Shown one piece after another: positions 1 to 8,359 of a DNA stretch of 64,000 bases. The notes beneath the pieces are model-generated. The model saw only the letters and a program-made list of their open reading frames with translations, did not search any database and was not told where the DNA came from. Origin of the DNA: Sulfuritalea hydrogenivorans sk43H. Lineage in GTDB: Bacteria > Pseudomonadota > Gammaproteobacteria > Burkholderiales > Rhodocyclaceae. A program made the position numbers and the translations under genes. The stretch is taken from the NCBI RefSeq assembly GCF_000828635.1, contig NZ_AP012547.1, positions 124,001 through 188,000 on the forward strand. The letters run 5' to 3'. Every line of letters starts with the position of its first letter. The stretch's first letter is position 1.

Positions 1-409
1 CGAAGGCTTCGGCATCGCGTTCGCCCTGCGCGGTCGCGTTGCGGCTGCCGACCACGGCCAGCATCGGCCAGTTGAGCAGGGCGGTGTCGCCCTTGGCGTA
101 GAGCAGCACCGGTGGATCGTCCGCCGTCAGCAGGCTTTGCGGGTAATCGGCGTCGGCCAGGGTCAGCAGGCGATTGCCCGGCTGACTTGCCCAGTCCAGC
201 GCCGTCGCGATTTCGGCGGCGCAATCGTGGGTCAGCAGGCGTTCGGCCAGCGCCGGGTCGACGACTGCCGCGAGGGCGCGCCGACTCGCTTCGAAAATCG
301 CGTGCGGAAGCCCGAAAGCCTTGAGCAGGGTGCGCCGGGCTTCGCCGCCGACGCCCGGGATCAGCGTGAGACGGAGCCAGGAAGCGAGTTCTTGGCGCTC
401 TTCCGTCAT
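1..409 (-). CDS. dprA: DNA-processing protein DprA (N-terminal part)
   Basis: Leftward reading frame that starts with ATG at 409 and runs off the left edge, so only about 136 N-terminal residues are visible. It begins MTEERQELASWLRLTLIPG. After a helical SAM-like segment it enters the Rossmann-type DprA core, with the typical stretch LADADYPQSLL and then AVVGSRNATAQGE. DprA loads RecA on incoming single-stranded DNA during natural transformation. The gene lies downstream of the LysM gene in the same direction, an order common in betaproteobacteria. The catalytic half is outside the window, so integrity cannot be judged. Confidence 0.9.
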   Translation of the reverse strand, partial: MTEERQELASWLRLTLIPGVGGEARRTLLKAFGLPHAIFEASRRALAAVVDPALAERLLTHDCAAEIATALDWASQPGNRLLTLADADYPQSLLTADDPPVLLYAKGDTALLNWPMLAVVGSRNATAQGERDAEAF

Positions 410-421
410 GGTTAACGCGAT

Positions 422-566
422 ACAACTCGTTCGGAGCGATGGGTGATTGTCGAGCGAAGCGAGCTGAACTGTAGCCCCGCCCTGGGGCGGGGACGGGAGT
501 GGGGGGCCATCAATTTGCCTTTCGCGTGTTTTATCTGCGGTGGGTGCTGCCACCGCAGAATGAGCG
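422..566. repeat. Dispersed ~150-bp intergenic element, copy A
   Basis: This fills the gap between dprA and the LysM gene. It shares, in the same order, the blocks CTCGTTCGGAGCG, TCGAGCGAAGCGAGCTGA, a GC-rich hairpin (here CCCCGCCCTGGGGCGGGG) and TTTGCCTTTCGCGTGTTT with the copies at 12327 and 13719. The hairpin sequence differs from those copies but keeps its self-complementarity. It is the most diverged of the three full copies. It reaches the last bases of the LysM gene. Confidence 0.75.
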
Positions 567-1583
567 TTAAGGAGTGCGAACGGTATCGCCGACGACGACC
601 GGATGGGTCGCGTTCATCACCAGGGCGTAGGAAACCCGGTTGAACACGCGGAACACGAACACCAGGCCATTGCGGGCATCGGGCAGCTTGTAGTCGGTCC
701 GTTCGCCCTGATAGCGGTTGCTGACTTCGGCCCCCGCCAGGTCGGCGGCCAGCACATGGCCGGGCTCCAGGCCGTCGGCCTTGCCGCGATTCAGCGTGAT
801 CACGAATTGCGGACCGCCGTAGTTCACCCCGCTGTAGATGCCGAGCACCTTGGCCTTGATCATCTTGTCCGGGGCGTGCGGCAGGTAATTCACCACGTCC
901 TGGCGTGGCGCGGACAACAGGCGGTCGTCGCGCACGATTTCCATTTTCGAGGTCAGCACCAGGAAGCTCGAGGGCACGCCGGTTTTGGTCAGGCGGGCGG
1001 TGCCGATATACACCGCCTCATGTCCGAGCGTTTCCTTGGTGTCGGGGTCGATCAGGGCCTTGCCGGGGCGGAACAGCTGCCAACCCTTTTCCTGGGTGGT
1101 GACTTCGGTGGTGAAAATGGTGTCGCCGGCGCCGGCGATGACGCGGTCGCCCTGCAGGGCGACGACGCGCGGCGCGGGATCCATGCCCGCGGCATCAAGG
1201 ACGCGCTGTTCGCTGAGGAAGGGTTCGATGTCCTGCGGCGGGATCGACGGAATGCCCTTCCGCAGCGGCTCGACGTACTCGCGGCGCGGCTCGGTCACCG
1301 TTACCAGTTTCAGGCGGGGCTGATTGCCGCTCTTGTCGAGCACGATGACCTGGCCCGGATAGATGCGCTGCGGATTCTTGATCTCTTCCGCGTTGAGCTT
1401 CCACAACTCGCCCCAGCGGTAGGGATCCTTGAGGAATTTGGCGGCAATGCCCCACAGCGTGTCACCCGGGGTCACGATGTGCCGGTCGGGCGCGCCGTCG
1501 GCCAGTTCGATGGGCTTGGCACCCTGTGCAAGCACCACGGTGCTTGAAATGCTGATGAGCAGCGCAGATATAATGCGACGCAT
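567..1583 (-). CDS. LysM-domain exported protein
   Basis: A 338-residue protein. The start at 1583 is preceded by an AGGAGA ribosome-binding site and gives a clean signal peptide (MRRIISALLISISSTVVLAQ); a longer frame from 1655 has no such support. A LysM domain follows at about residues 35-85 (HIVTPGDTLWGIAAKFL, then WGELWKLN and YPGQVIVL), so the protein should bind peptidoglycan in the periplasm. The remaining ~250 residues carry no catalytic motif I recognise. It is divergent from def and lies upstream of dprA in the same direction, the usual betaproteobacterial arrangement. Exact function unknown. Confidence 0.85.
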   Translation of the reverse strand: MRRIISALLISISSTVVLAQGAKPIELADGAPDRHIVTPGDTLWGIAAKFLKDPYRWGELWKLNAEEIKNPQRIYPGQVIVLDKSGNQPRLKLVTVTEPRREYVEPLRKGIPSIPPQDIEPFLSEQRVLDAAGMDPAPRVVALQGDRVIAGAGDTIFTTEVTTQEKGWQLFRPGKALIDPDTKETLGHEAVYIGTARLTKTGVPSSFLVLTSKMEIVRDDRLLSAPRQDVVNYLPHAPDKMIKAKVLGIYSGVNYGGPQFVITLNRGKADGLEPGHVLAADLAGAEVSNRYQGERTDYKLPDARNGLVFVFRVFNRVSYALVMNATHPVVVGDTVRTP

Positions 1584-1689
1584 GGCGTGATCTCCTGGCC
1601 GAGTGTCCGTGTGGATGGCGAACCATCCGGGTATCGGCCTGATTCTGCCCGACAATTACCCCAGCATCAATTCTTTCAAGAGCGGTTTC

Positions 1690-2193
1690 ATGGCCCTATT
1701 GCCGATTTTGCGTTACCCCGATCCGCGGCTGCACAAGAAGGCGGCACTGGTCGCCAATGTGGATGCGCGCATCCGCCAACTGGCCGCCGACATGGCCGAG
1801 ACCATGTATGCCGCGCCCGGCATCGGCCTCGCCGCCTCGCAGGTGGACCAGCATGTGCGCCTGATCGTGATTGACATCTCCGAAGACAAGTCGCAGTTGC
1901 AGACCTTCATCAATCCCGAGCTGCTGGAAAAATCCGGCGAATGCGAAGGCGAGGAAGGCTGCCTCTCGCTGCCCGGCATCTACGAGACGGTGGCACGCGC
2001 CAGCCATGTCAAGGTACGCGCACTCGGCCTCGATGGAAAAGCTTTCGAACTGGAAGCCGATGGCTTGCTCGCGGTGTGCATCCAGCACGAAATGGATCAC
2101 CTGGAAGGCAAGGTCTTCGTCGACTATCTTTCGCGCCTCAAGCGCGAGCGCATCAAGAGCAAGCTGGTCAAGCAGGCGCGCGAGACTTTTTAG
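1690..2193 (+). CDS. def: Peptide deformylase
   Basis: 167 residues, the usual length. It removes the N-formyl group from nascent proteins. All three metal-site motifs are visible: GIGLAASQV near residue 44, EGCLSLPG near 90, and QHEMDHLEG near 133, which supplies the two histidines and the glutamate. The start at 1690 ([14 protein letters not shown]) matches the family N-terminus; an upstream in-frame ATG at 1603 would add 29 unconserved residues. The stop codon directly abuts the GTG start of fmt, so the two are translationally linked. Confidence 0.97.
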   Translation: MALLPILRYPDPRLHKKAALVANVDARIRQLAADMAETMYAAPGIGLAASQVDQHVRLIVIDISEDKSQLQTFINPELLEKSGECEGEEGCLSLPGIYETVARASHVKVRALGLDGKAFELEADGLLAVCIQHEMDHLEGKVFVDYLSRLKRERIKSKLVKQARETF

Positions 2194-3111
2194 GTGAAAC
2201 TCATCTTTGCCGGCACGCCGGACTTCGCCGCACGTGCCCTTGAAGCCCTGCTGGCGGCAGGACACGAGGTCGCGCTGGTGCTGACCCAGCCCGACCGCCC
2301 TGCCGGACGCGGCATGGTGCTGCAAGCCTCGGCCGTCAAGAAAGTGGCGCTGGCCCACGGCATCCCGGTGTTCCAGCCCGAGCGCCTCAAGGACCCGGCA
2401 ACGCACGAGCCGATCCGCGCCGCCTGCGTCGACGGCGCCGCCGAGTTGATGGTGGTGGCCGCTTACGGGCTGATCCTGCCGCAGGCGGTGCTCGACCTGC
2501 CGCGGCGCGGCTGCATCAACATCCACGCTTCGTTGTTGCCGCGCTGGCGCGGTGCGGCGCCGATCCATCGCGCCATCGAAGCCGGCGACGCGCAGACCGG
2601 CATCACCATCATGCAGATGGAAGCCGGGCTGGACACCGGCCCGATGCTGCTGTCGAAGGCCATCGACATTGATATGCAGGACACCACCGGCAGCCTGCAC
2701 GACAAGCTCGCCGAGCTCGGCGGCAAGCTGGTGGTCGAGGCGCTGGCGTGCTTCGATCAACTGGTCGCGACGCCGCAGCCCGAAGCCGGTGTCACTTACG
2801 CCAACAAGATCGACAAGCTTGAGGCGAGGCTCGACTGGAACCAGCCGGCGGTAACATTGGCGCGCCGCGTGCGGGCCTTCAATCCTTTTCCCGGTGCGGT
2901 GGTGACGCTGGCCGGCGAACCGGTCAAGGTCTGGCGCGGCGACGTGGTGGCCGCCCGCGGCCGGCCGGGCCAGGTGCTGGCCGCCGATGGCGCGGGCATC
3001 GTGGTCGCCTGCGGCGAGGATGCGCTGCGCCTCACCGAGTTGCAAAAGCCCGGCGGTCGCCGTGTCGCCAGCGCCGACTTCCTGCACGGCAATCCGCTGC
3101 GGCCGGATTGA
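2194..3111 (+). CDS. fmt: Methionyl-tRNA formyltransferase
   Basis: 305 residues, starting with GTG immediately after the def stop. It formylates initiator Met-tRNA. The N-terminal formyltransferase domain shows FAGTPDFAA, the folate-binding region [20 protein letters not shown] with the catalytic Asn and His, and later AGLDTGPML. The C-terminal tRNA-binding domain ends [18 protein letters not shown]. The DNA coding the last part of that stretch is a perfect copy of a 25-bp motif dispersed over the window (see 3058), yet the protein aligns with Fmt without an indel. Confidence 0.97.
   Translation: MKLIFAGTPDFAARALEALLAAGHEVALVLTQPDRPAGRGMVLQASAVKKVALAHGIPVFQPERLKDPATHEPIRAACVDGAAELMVVAAYGLILPQAVLDLPRRGCINIHASLLPRWRGAAPIHRAIEAGDAQTGITIMQMEAGLDTGPMLLSKAIDIDMQDTTGSLHDKLAELGGKLVVEALACFDQLVATPQPEAGVTYANKIDKLEARLDWNQPAVTLARRVRAFNPFPGAVVTLAGEPVKVWRGDVVAARGRPGQVLAADGAGIVVACGEDALRLTELQKPGGRRVASADFLHGNPLRPD
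3058..3082 (+). repeat. Dispersed 25-bp motif, copy 1
   Basis: Inside fmt, coding RRVASADF. Family consensus: CGCCGTRTCGCC directly followed by AGCGCCGACTTTC. Confidence 0.7.
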
Positions 3112-3118
3112 GCGGCCC

Positions 3119-5842
3119 ATGAAAACCGGCGCACGGGGCGCACAGGGCAGATCGGGCTGGCTGGGCCTGCTGCTGTGGCTGGCCGTCGGCACGGCGTTCG
3201 CCGCCGAGATCAGGAACGTCACGGCCAGCCAGCAGGCCGACCGCCTGGTCGTCACCTACGATCTGGTCGAGGACAATCCGGTCGATCCCAAGGAGTTCGC
3301 CAAGGCATGCGCCAGCACATTGCGTCCCGAACAGTGCGCGGAAGGCCTGAACAATCCGGTGGCCGCCTTGTTCGCCATCAACGGCCATCTTTACCCGCAC
3401 GAATCCTTGCGGCTCGAAGGCGACGTCGGGCGCAATGTCGAGCCGGGCAAGGGCCGGCGCTTTTCGTGGAACATCCAGCAGGATTTTCCGCAAGGCATCG
3501 CCGCCGAGGTTTTCGTCAACGTCAGCCTCAGTCCGAAGAAGCTGCGCGAAAGCGATGTCGTCTCCTTGAGCGACCAGCAGGCGGAGATATTTCGTCGCAT
3601 CGACGCGGAACGCATCGCGGTGGCCGACGCCAATCGCCGCCTGGTGCTCAGCCCCGCCGCGCAACGCCTGGCCAACCGGATCGACGAAACCCTGAGGTCT
3701 TCGTATGTCACCGAGCCGGACGAAGCGCATCTGGAAAAATCGCGCTACTACTGTGCGCGTTTCTCCGGCGACAATGTTGCCAGGGCAGAGCTGGCGGCGC
3801 AGTGGGAAAAGCGCAAGGGCAGCCCGCCCCCCCCGATTACCGATGGTACCCACGAGAAATACTTCAACTGCCTGCTGGCCTCGTTCGATCCGCACAGCGC
3901 CTACCTGACGCCCGAGGCCTTCAACGAGCTCAAGGTCGGCACCAAGGGCGAATTCGGCGGCCTCGGCATCGAGGTCGGGATGAAAAAAGGCATGCCGGTC
4001 GTGGTCGCGCCGATCGAGGACACCCCGGCGTTCCGCGCCGGCATCCTTGCCGGCGACCTTATTCTGGAGATCGACGGCAAGCCGACGACAGGCATGTCGC
4101 TCAATGACGCGGTCAAGCTGATGCGCGGCCAGAAGGGCACGCGCATCACGCTGACGCTGCAGCGCGAAGGCCAGGCCGCGCCGCTGCGGATCGATCTGGT
4201 GCGCGCCGTGATCATGGTGCGCAGCGTGCGCTTCAAGTCGCTCGGCGACGGCCATGGCTACATCCGCATCGCCCAGTTCCAGGAGCGCACGGCAGATGAT
4301 GTCGGCAATGCCCTGGCCGCGCTCAAGGCGGAAAATGGCGGCGAGCTGAAAGGCCTGGTACTCGACCTGCGCAATGATCCCGGCGGCCTGCTCAACGGCG
4401 CCATCAGCGTCGCCAGCCGTTTCATCGATGCGGGGCTGATTGTGTCCACCCAGGGCCGCGACCGCGACGCCAACCGGCAGTTTCCGGCCCTGCGCATCGC
4501 CAAGGAGCCTGCTTATCCGATCGCGGTGCTGATCAATGGCGGCAGTGCCAGCGCCTCCGAGATTGTTGCCGGCGCCCTGCAGGATCACCGGCGCGCCACC
4601 GTCATCGGCACACCGAGCTTCGGCAAGGGCACGGTGCAGACCATCGTGCCCGTCGATCAGGCCGCGATCAAGCTGACCACGGCGGGCTATTACACGCCGA
4701 GCGGAAAATCGATCCAGCAAATCGGCATCGTGCCCGACATTGCGCTCGACCAGGACGCCACCCTCGACGACGGCAGCATCGCCTTTGCCCAGCGCCTGTT
4801 GCGCGAGACCGCCGGCACGCGCAACCTCGCCGTGCGCAAGGATCTGGTGGAACGGCTGAAGGTCGAGGAATTCTTTGCCCTGTACAAGAATGCGGTGCGC
4901 GCCAGCGTGGCCGTGGGCCAGCCGGCTGCCGCGACCGGCCTCGCGAGCGCCAGGCCGGCGAGCCGCCCCGAGGCGAAGCCGGTCGCCGACCGCCCCGATG
5001 AACACCGCGTCGCCCTGGTGATCGGCAACAGCAGCTACCCGTCGGCACCGCTGAAAAACCCGGTGAATGATGCCCGCGCCATATCGGCGAAATTCCGCAG
5101 CCTCGGCTTCGACGTCATCGTCCGCGAAAACGTCAAGCAGAAGGACATGACCCGCGCCATCACGCAGTTCGGCGAAAAGCTGGCGAAGAGCGGCACCGTC
5201 GGCATCTTCTACTACGCCGGGCACGGCATGCAGGTGCGCGGCAAGAACTACCTGATCCCGGTCGACGCGCAGATCTCTTCCGAAGCCTCGGTGAGGAGCG
5301 AAGCGGTGGATGTCGATTCCCTGCTCGAACAACTGGCCACCAGCGCGCTCGGCATCGTGATCCTCGACGCCTGCCGCAACAATCCCTTCGAGCGGCGCTT
5401 CCGTGGTGCCTCGGGTGGCCTGGCGCAGATGGACGCGCCGAAGGGCACGCTGATCGCCTACGCCACGGCGCCGGGCAAGGTAGCCTCCGACGGCGACGGC
5501 CGCAACGGGCTCTACACCCAGGAATTCCTGCGCATGCTGGACGAGCCCGGGCTCAAGGTCGAGGACGTCTTCAAGCGCGTGCGCCGCCGCGTGGCCGACG
5601 CCACCGCCGACCAGCAGGTGCCGTGGGAATCCTCGTCGCTGACCGGCGACTTCTATTTCGTGCGCGGCGCGCAGGAGGCGGAAGGCCGCGCGCCGGACGC
5701 CGAGCTGCTGTTCTGGCAGAGCATTCGCGAGAGCCGCGACGCCGAAGACTTCAGCGCCTATTTGAAGAAGTATCCCGACGGCCAGTTTGCCGACATCGCC
5801 AGGAATCGCCTGAAGGCGCTGGCGGGCGCCAAGCGGCGTTGA
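3119..5842 (+). CDS. Secreted S41-family protease fused to a caspase-like (C14) domain
   Basis: 907 residues with four visible parts. (1) A signal peptide ending near residue 29 (LLLWLAVGTAFAAE). (2) A ~110-residue beta-rich domain I do not recognise. (3) A PDZ plus tail-specific protease region at about 170-590. Its Ser/Lys dyad fits Ser478 (in GGSASASEIV) and Lys503 (in SFGKGTVQ), spaced 25 apart as in CtpA/Prc. (4) A caspase/metacaspase-type domain at about 627-850, with the His702 motif YYAGHGMQ and the Cys752 motif LDACRNNPF. Both active sites look intact. A 39-residue peptide gene and a radical SAM/SPASM gene follow in the same direction, so this is a candidate processing protease for a modified peptide. 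The location, between fmt and rsmB, is not where this gene would be expected. Confidence 0.88.
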   Translation: MKTGARGAQGRSGWLGLLLWLAVGTAFAAEIRNVTASQQADRLVVTYDLVEDNPVDPKEFAKACASTLRPEQCAEGLNNPVAALFAINGHLYPHESLRLEGDVGRNVEPGKGRRFSWNIQQDFPQGIAAEVFVNVSLSPKKLRESDVVSLSDQQAEIFRRIDAERIAVADANRRLVLSPAAQRLANRIDETLRSSYVTEPDEAHLEKSRYYCARFSGDNVARAELAAQWEKRKGSPPPPITDGTHEKYFNCLLASFDPHSAYLTPEAFNELKVGTKGEFGGLGIEVGMKKGMPVVVAPIEDTPAFRAGILAGDLILEIDGKPTTGMSLNDAVKLMRGQKGTRITLTLQREGQAAPLRIDLVRAVIMVRSVRFKSLGDGHGYIRIAQFQERTADDVGNALAALKAENGGELKGLVLDLRNDPGGLLNGAISVASRFIDAGLIVSTQGRDRDANRQFPALRIAKEPAYPIAVLINGGSASASEIVAGALQDHRRATVIGTPSFGKGTVQTIVPVDQAAIKLTTAGYYTPSGKSIQQIGIVPDIALDQDATLDDGSIAFAQRLLRETAGTRNLAVRKDLVERLKVEEFFALYKNAVRASVAVGQPAAATGLASARPASRPEAKPVADRPDEHRVALVIGNSSYPSAPLKNPVNDARAISAKFRSLGFDVIVRENVKQKDMTRAITQFGEKLAKSGTVGIFYYAGHGMQVRGKNYLIPVDAQISSEASVRSEAVDVDSLLEQLATSALGIVILDACRNNPFERRFRGASGGLAQMDAPKGTLIAYATAPGKVASDGDGRNGLYTQEFLRMLDEPGLKVEDVFKRVRRRVADATADQQVPWESSSLTGDFYFVRGAQEAEGRAPDAELLFWQSIRESRDAEDFSAYLKKYPDGQFADIARNRLKALAGAKRR

Positions 5843-5876
5843 CAGCGGGCGACGAGAGAGTACAGTCGCGCCCCGT

Positions 5877-5996
5877 ATGCACATCGATTTTCTGTTTCCG
5901 CTGCCGTCCCAGCGCTGCGTCGAGGCCGCCCGCGGCCCGCTGCGCTTCGGCGTGACGGCCGTCGCCAAGCACGCACCGCCGCACTTCGCCGCCTAA
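5877..5996 (+). CDS. Putative RiPP precursor peptide, 39 residues
   Basis: Small frame starting MHIDFLFPLPSQRC and ending AVAKHAPPHFAA, 34 bases after the protease-caspase gene and 61 bases before the radical SAM gene. Its size, position directly upstream of a SPASM enzyme and residue mix (one Cys, aromatic and His/Pro-rich C-terminus) fit a ribosomally made peptide that the radical SAM enzyme modifies. The ribosome-binding site is weak (GAGAG about 18 bases upstream) and no other in-frame start exists nearby. The arrangement recalls short-peptide/SPASM pairs named in protein-family databases, but I cannot assign a named family from memory. The coding call rests mainly on context. Confidence 0.55.
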   Translation: MHIDFLFPLPSQRCVEAARGPLRFGVTAVAKHAPPHFAA

Positions 5997-6012
5997 ATCC
6001 TGTCGCCATCCC

Positions 6013-6028
6013 GGATGCCCCGGCATCC
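6013..6028 (+). other. Stem-loop between peptide gene and radical SAM gene
   Basis: GGATGC and GCATCC face each other around a CCCG loop, forming a 6-bp GC-rich hairpin without a T-run. It could set unequal expression of the peptide and the enzyme by stabilising the upstream message. This role is inferred. Confidence 0.4.
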
Positions 6029-6057
6029 CGGTCCGGATTCATTGCTGCGGAGTTGCC

Positions 6058-7236
6058 ATGTCTGTCCAAACCACCATTGCCCTTGCGCCGTCGCGGACGG
6101 CGCCCGCTTGTCCCGCGTCAGCCACGTCGCCCATCGTCGGCGGCCGCGTCGAACTGCAACTGCTGACGACGCTGAAATGCAACCTGAAATGCACCTATTG
6201 CTCGCTCGGCGTCGGCGAAGTCCTCGGCTCGCAGACCGAGCTCAAATACGACATCGACCAGCTCGCCGAGTTTGTCGCAACCCATCTGGCCGGCAAGGAG
6301 GTCTATGTCACCTTCTACGGCGGCGAGCCGACGCTCAACAAGGGCCTGATGCTCGATGTGATGCAGCGCTTTCCCGAGTTCCGCTTCCAGCTCCAGACCA
6401 ACGGCACCCTGCTCGACAGCCTGCCCGACTGGGTGCTGGCGCGGCTGTCCAACGTGCTCGTCTCGATCGACGGCGGCGAGGAAATCACCGATGCCTATCG
6501 CGGGCGCGGCATCTGGGCCAGCGTCATGCGCAACGTGCAGGACATCCGCCACAAGGTCGGCGGCACGCTGACGGCGCGCGTCACCTGGGGCAATCCGGCG
6601 ACCAGCTTCGAGGAGCTCGACGGCCTGGCCGGAACCTTCGACTACCTCTACTGGCAGTTCGTCGCCGACGAGATGTACGCCGATGATTCGGTCGCGCGGC
6701 GCAAGGCCGTACTGGTGCAATTGATCGACGTTTTCTTCGCCCGCACCGACACGCTGTATCCGCTGGTACCGCTGATGGGCATCGTGCGGAACAAGCTGCT
6801 GCCCAATCGCGGCATCGAACTCTACGCCGGGCAGACCCAGTGCCGCGTGTCGACCCACCTGCTCAACGTCATGCCCAACGGCCAGATCTATCCATGCCCG
6901 GACATGATGTACGTGCCGGCCATGCAGATGGGCGAGATCCAGGGTAACTGGCTCTCCGCCAGCCCCTTGCAGCCGCATGCCGACATGCCTTGCGAAGGTT
7001 GCGAGGCATTTTCCTGGTGCCGCCGCAACTGCATGAAGAATCTCTACCTGGGCTACGTCAAGAAGGACGGGCGCTACCGGCAAAACGTCGTCGAGCCGAT
7101 CTGCGAACTGCTGCGCTTCATCGGCCGCGAAGTCGACCGCCGCGACCCGCACGCCTGGTTCGCCCGCCTGCCGGTGTCCGAGCGCAGGAAACTGCTGGAT
7201 GCCGAGGTCTATGAATATGTGGAGATCATGCCCTGA
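6058..7236 (+). CDS. Radical SAM/SPASM peptide-modifying enzyme (putative)
   Basis: 392 residues. The radical SAM cluster motif CNLKCTYC (Cys41, Cys45, Cys48) is followed by the GGEPTLNKG stretch that helps bind S-adenosylmethionine. The C-terminal third has the cysteine pattern of a SPASM domain for auxiliary iron-sulfur clusters (TQCRV, IYPCPDM, CEGCEAFSWCRRNC, then PICELL). SPASM enzymes of this length usually install crosslinks or epimerisations on small peptides or act as anaerobic sulfatase-type maturases. No sulfatase gene is nearby, but a 39-residue peptide gene lies just upstream, so peptide modification is favoured. A GCGGAG ribosome-binding site supports the start. Confidence 0.85.
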   Translation: MSVQTTIALAPSRTAPACPASATSPIVGGRVELQLLTTLKCNLKCTYCSLGVGEVLGSQTELKYDIDQLAEFVATHLAGKEVYVTFYGGEPTLNKGLMLDVMQRFPEFRFQLQTNGTLLDSLPDWVLARLSNVLVSIDGGEEITDAYRGRGIWASVMRNVQDIRHKVGGTLTARVTWGNPATSFEELDGLAGTFDYLYWQFVADEMYADDSVARRKAVLVQLIDVFFARTDTLYPLVPLMGIVRNKLLPNRGIELYAGQTQCRVSTHLLNVMPNGQIYPCPDMMYVPAMQMGEIQGNWLSASPLQPHADMPCEGCEAFSWCRRNCMKNLYLGYVKKDGRYRQNVVEPICELLRFIGREVDRRDPHAWFARLPVSERRKLLDAEVYEYVEIMP

Positions 7237-7255
7237 GCCTGGTTTTCCGGATTGT

Positions 7256-7275
7256 ATCAAGGCATATACCTTGAT
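7256..7275. promoter_or_regulatory. Palindromic operator candidate upstream of vapBC
   Basis: Perfect 7-bp arms ATCAAGG and CCTTGAT around CATATA, about 55 bases before the antitoxin start. VapB antitoxins bind such palindromes to repress their own operon. It could instead be the terminator stem of the radical SAM gene, but no T-run follows. Confidence 0.5.
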
Positions 7276-7329
7276 CTATCCCATGTTCGGGCATAGACTT
7301 CGATATCTATCAGCCTGAGGGGGTCCGCC

Positions 7330-7590
7330 ATGAGCCAGGTCGCCAAACTATTCACCAATGGTCGCAGCCAGGCGGTTCGCCTGCCCGCCGCCTATCGCTT
7401 CGATACCAGCGAAGTCTTCATTCGCCAGGACGCCGAAACCGGCGACGTGATCCTGTCGCGCAAGCCGGCGAACTGGGATGGTTTCCTTGCGGCGCTCAAG
7501 GGCGCTGCCGTGCCTGCCGGCTTTCTCGGCAAGAACGAGCGCAAGCAGGCGGCGCATGACCGTGATCCCTTCAAGGACTGGGCCGAGTGA
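7330..7590 (+). CDS. vapB: VapB-type antitoxin (AbrB/SpoVT fold)
   Basis: 86 residues. The N-terminus, AKLFTNGRSQAVRLPAAYRF, is the swapped-hairpin DNA-binding fold of VapB/MazE antitoxins. The acidic C-terminus (DRDPFKDWAE) should wrap the toxin. The stop codon overlaps the GTG start of vapC, the usual coupling that keeps antitoxin in excess. A ribosome-binding site (GAGGGGGT) precedes the start. It neutralises the VapC ribonuclease and probably represses its own promoter at the palindrome at 7256. Confidence 0.9.
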   Translation: MSQVAKLFTNGRSQAVRLPAAYRFDTSEVFIRQDAETGDVILSRKPANWDGFLAALKGAAVPAGFLGKNERKQAAHDRDPFKDWAE

Positions 7591-7979
7591 AGCGCTACAT
7601 GCTGGACACCAATACGGTGAGCCATCTGATCAAGGCGCATCCGGCCGTCATCCGTCGCGTGCTGGCCGCGCCGATGGCATCGCTGTGCATTTCGGCCATC
7701 ACCGAAGGCGAGTTGTTGTTTGGGCTGGCCAAGCGACCGGGAGCAAAGCGGCTGCATATCGCCGTGCGCGAGCTTCTGCTGCGCCTCGATGTTCTGCCCT
7801 GGAACAGCGCCGAGCATTACGGAATGGCGAGGGCCGAAATGGAGGCTCAGGGCCGGATTCTCGCATCGCTTGACCTGTTGATCGCCGCGCACGCCTTGAG
7901 CGTCGGCGCGGTACTGGTCACCAATGATCGCGCCTTTCGTCAGGTCGGCGGATTGCAGCTTGAAGACTGGACAACGTAG
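7587..7979 (+). CDS. vapC: VapC-type toxin, PIN-domain ribonuclease
   Basis: 130 residues, GTG start overlapping the vapB stop. The PIN-domain acidic residues are all present: Asp7 in MLDTN, Glu40/Glu42 in TEGEL, Asp96 in SLDLLIAAHAL and Asp114 in VTNDRAF, so the Mg-dependent active site looks intact. VapC toxins cleave tRNA or rRNA when the antitoxin is degraded. The pair sits at the right side of the accessory block inserted between fmt and rsmB and may stabilise it. Confidence 0.93.
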   Translation: MKRYMLDTNTVSHLIKAHPAVIRRVLAAPMASLCISAITEGELLFGLAKRPGAKRLHIAVRELLLRLDVLPWNSAEHYGMARAEMEAQGRILASLDLLIAAHALSVGAVLVTNDRAFRQVGGLQLEDWTT

Positions 7980-7985
7980 CCGGCG

Positions 7986-8010
7986 TGCCGTGTCGCCAGC
8001 GCCGACTTTC
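7986..8010 (+). repeat. Dispersed 25-bp motif, copy 2
   Basis: Intergenic, seven bases after vapC. Close to perfect match to the family consensus (see 3058). Confidence 0.75.
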
Positions 8011-8037
8011 ATTGGCGCCCCATTGCGAGGAATCGAA

Positions 8038-8298
8038 ATGAACTTGCGCTTGATGTCGGGTATCGGCTTTGTCGCCGGATTGCTGACCTGTGGCGCGAGC
8101 TTTGCCCAGATGGGCCCCATGCGCGCGCCGACCGTGCCGCAGGCCATCGAGATGCACATGGAGCAGAAGCGCACGCTGGAGCAGCGCGAAGCCATCGAGG
8201 CAAAGGCCGCCGCCGCGGAGCCGGCGTCCGTGCCGCCCGCGCCGAAAAAGCGCACCGCGAAGAAGGCGAAGAAAACGCAAAGCCCGCCCGCCGCCTAG
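8038..8298 (+). CDS. Small exported Lys/Ala-rich protein
   Basis: 86 residues. The signal peptide MNLRLMSGIGFVAGLLTCG ends at ASFAQ, and the mature part is rich in Ala, Lys, Glu and Pro and ends in a KKRTAKKAKKTQ basic tail. No domain recognised. A GAGG ribosome-binding site precedes the ATG. It could be a low-complexity periplasmic protein. Whether it belongs with the peptide cluster or the rsmB operon is not clear from the sequence. Confidence 0.6.
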   Translation: MNLRLMSGIGFVAGLLTCGASFAQMGPMRAPTVPQAIEMHMEQKRTLEQREAIEAKAAAAEPASVPPAPKKRTAKKAKKTQSPPAA

Positions 8299-8359
8299 CG
8301 GCATTCCGAATTCGCCAAACCGGGGCCGCCTGACCGCGCCACCGCTGTAGACTGTAGTC

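Noticed and set aside
3032..5968. A 978-residue leftward frame opposite the protease-caspase gene
   Set aside because: Antisense shadow of a gene with two intact active sites; composition untypical of a real protein.
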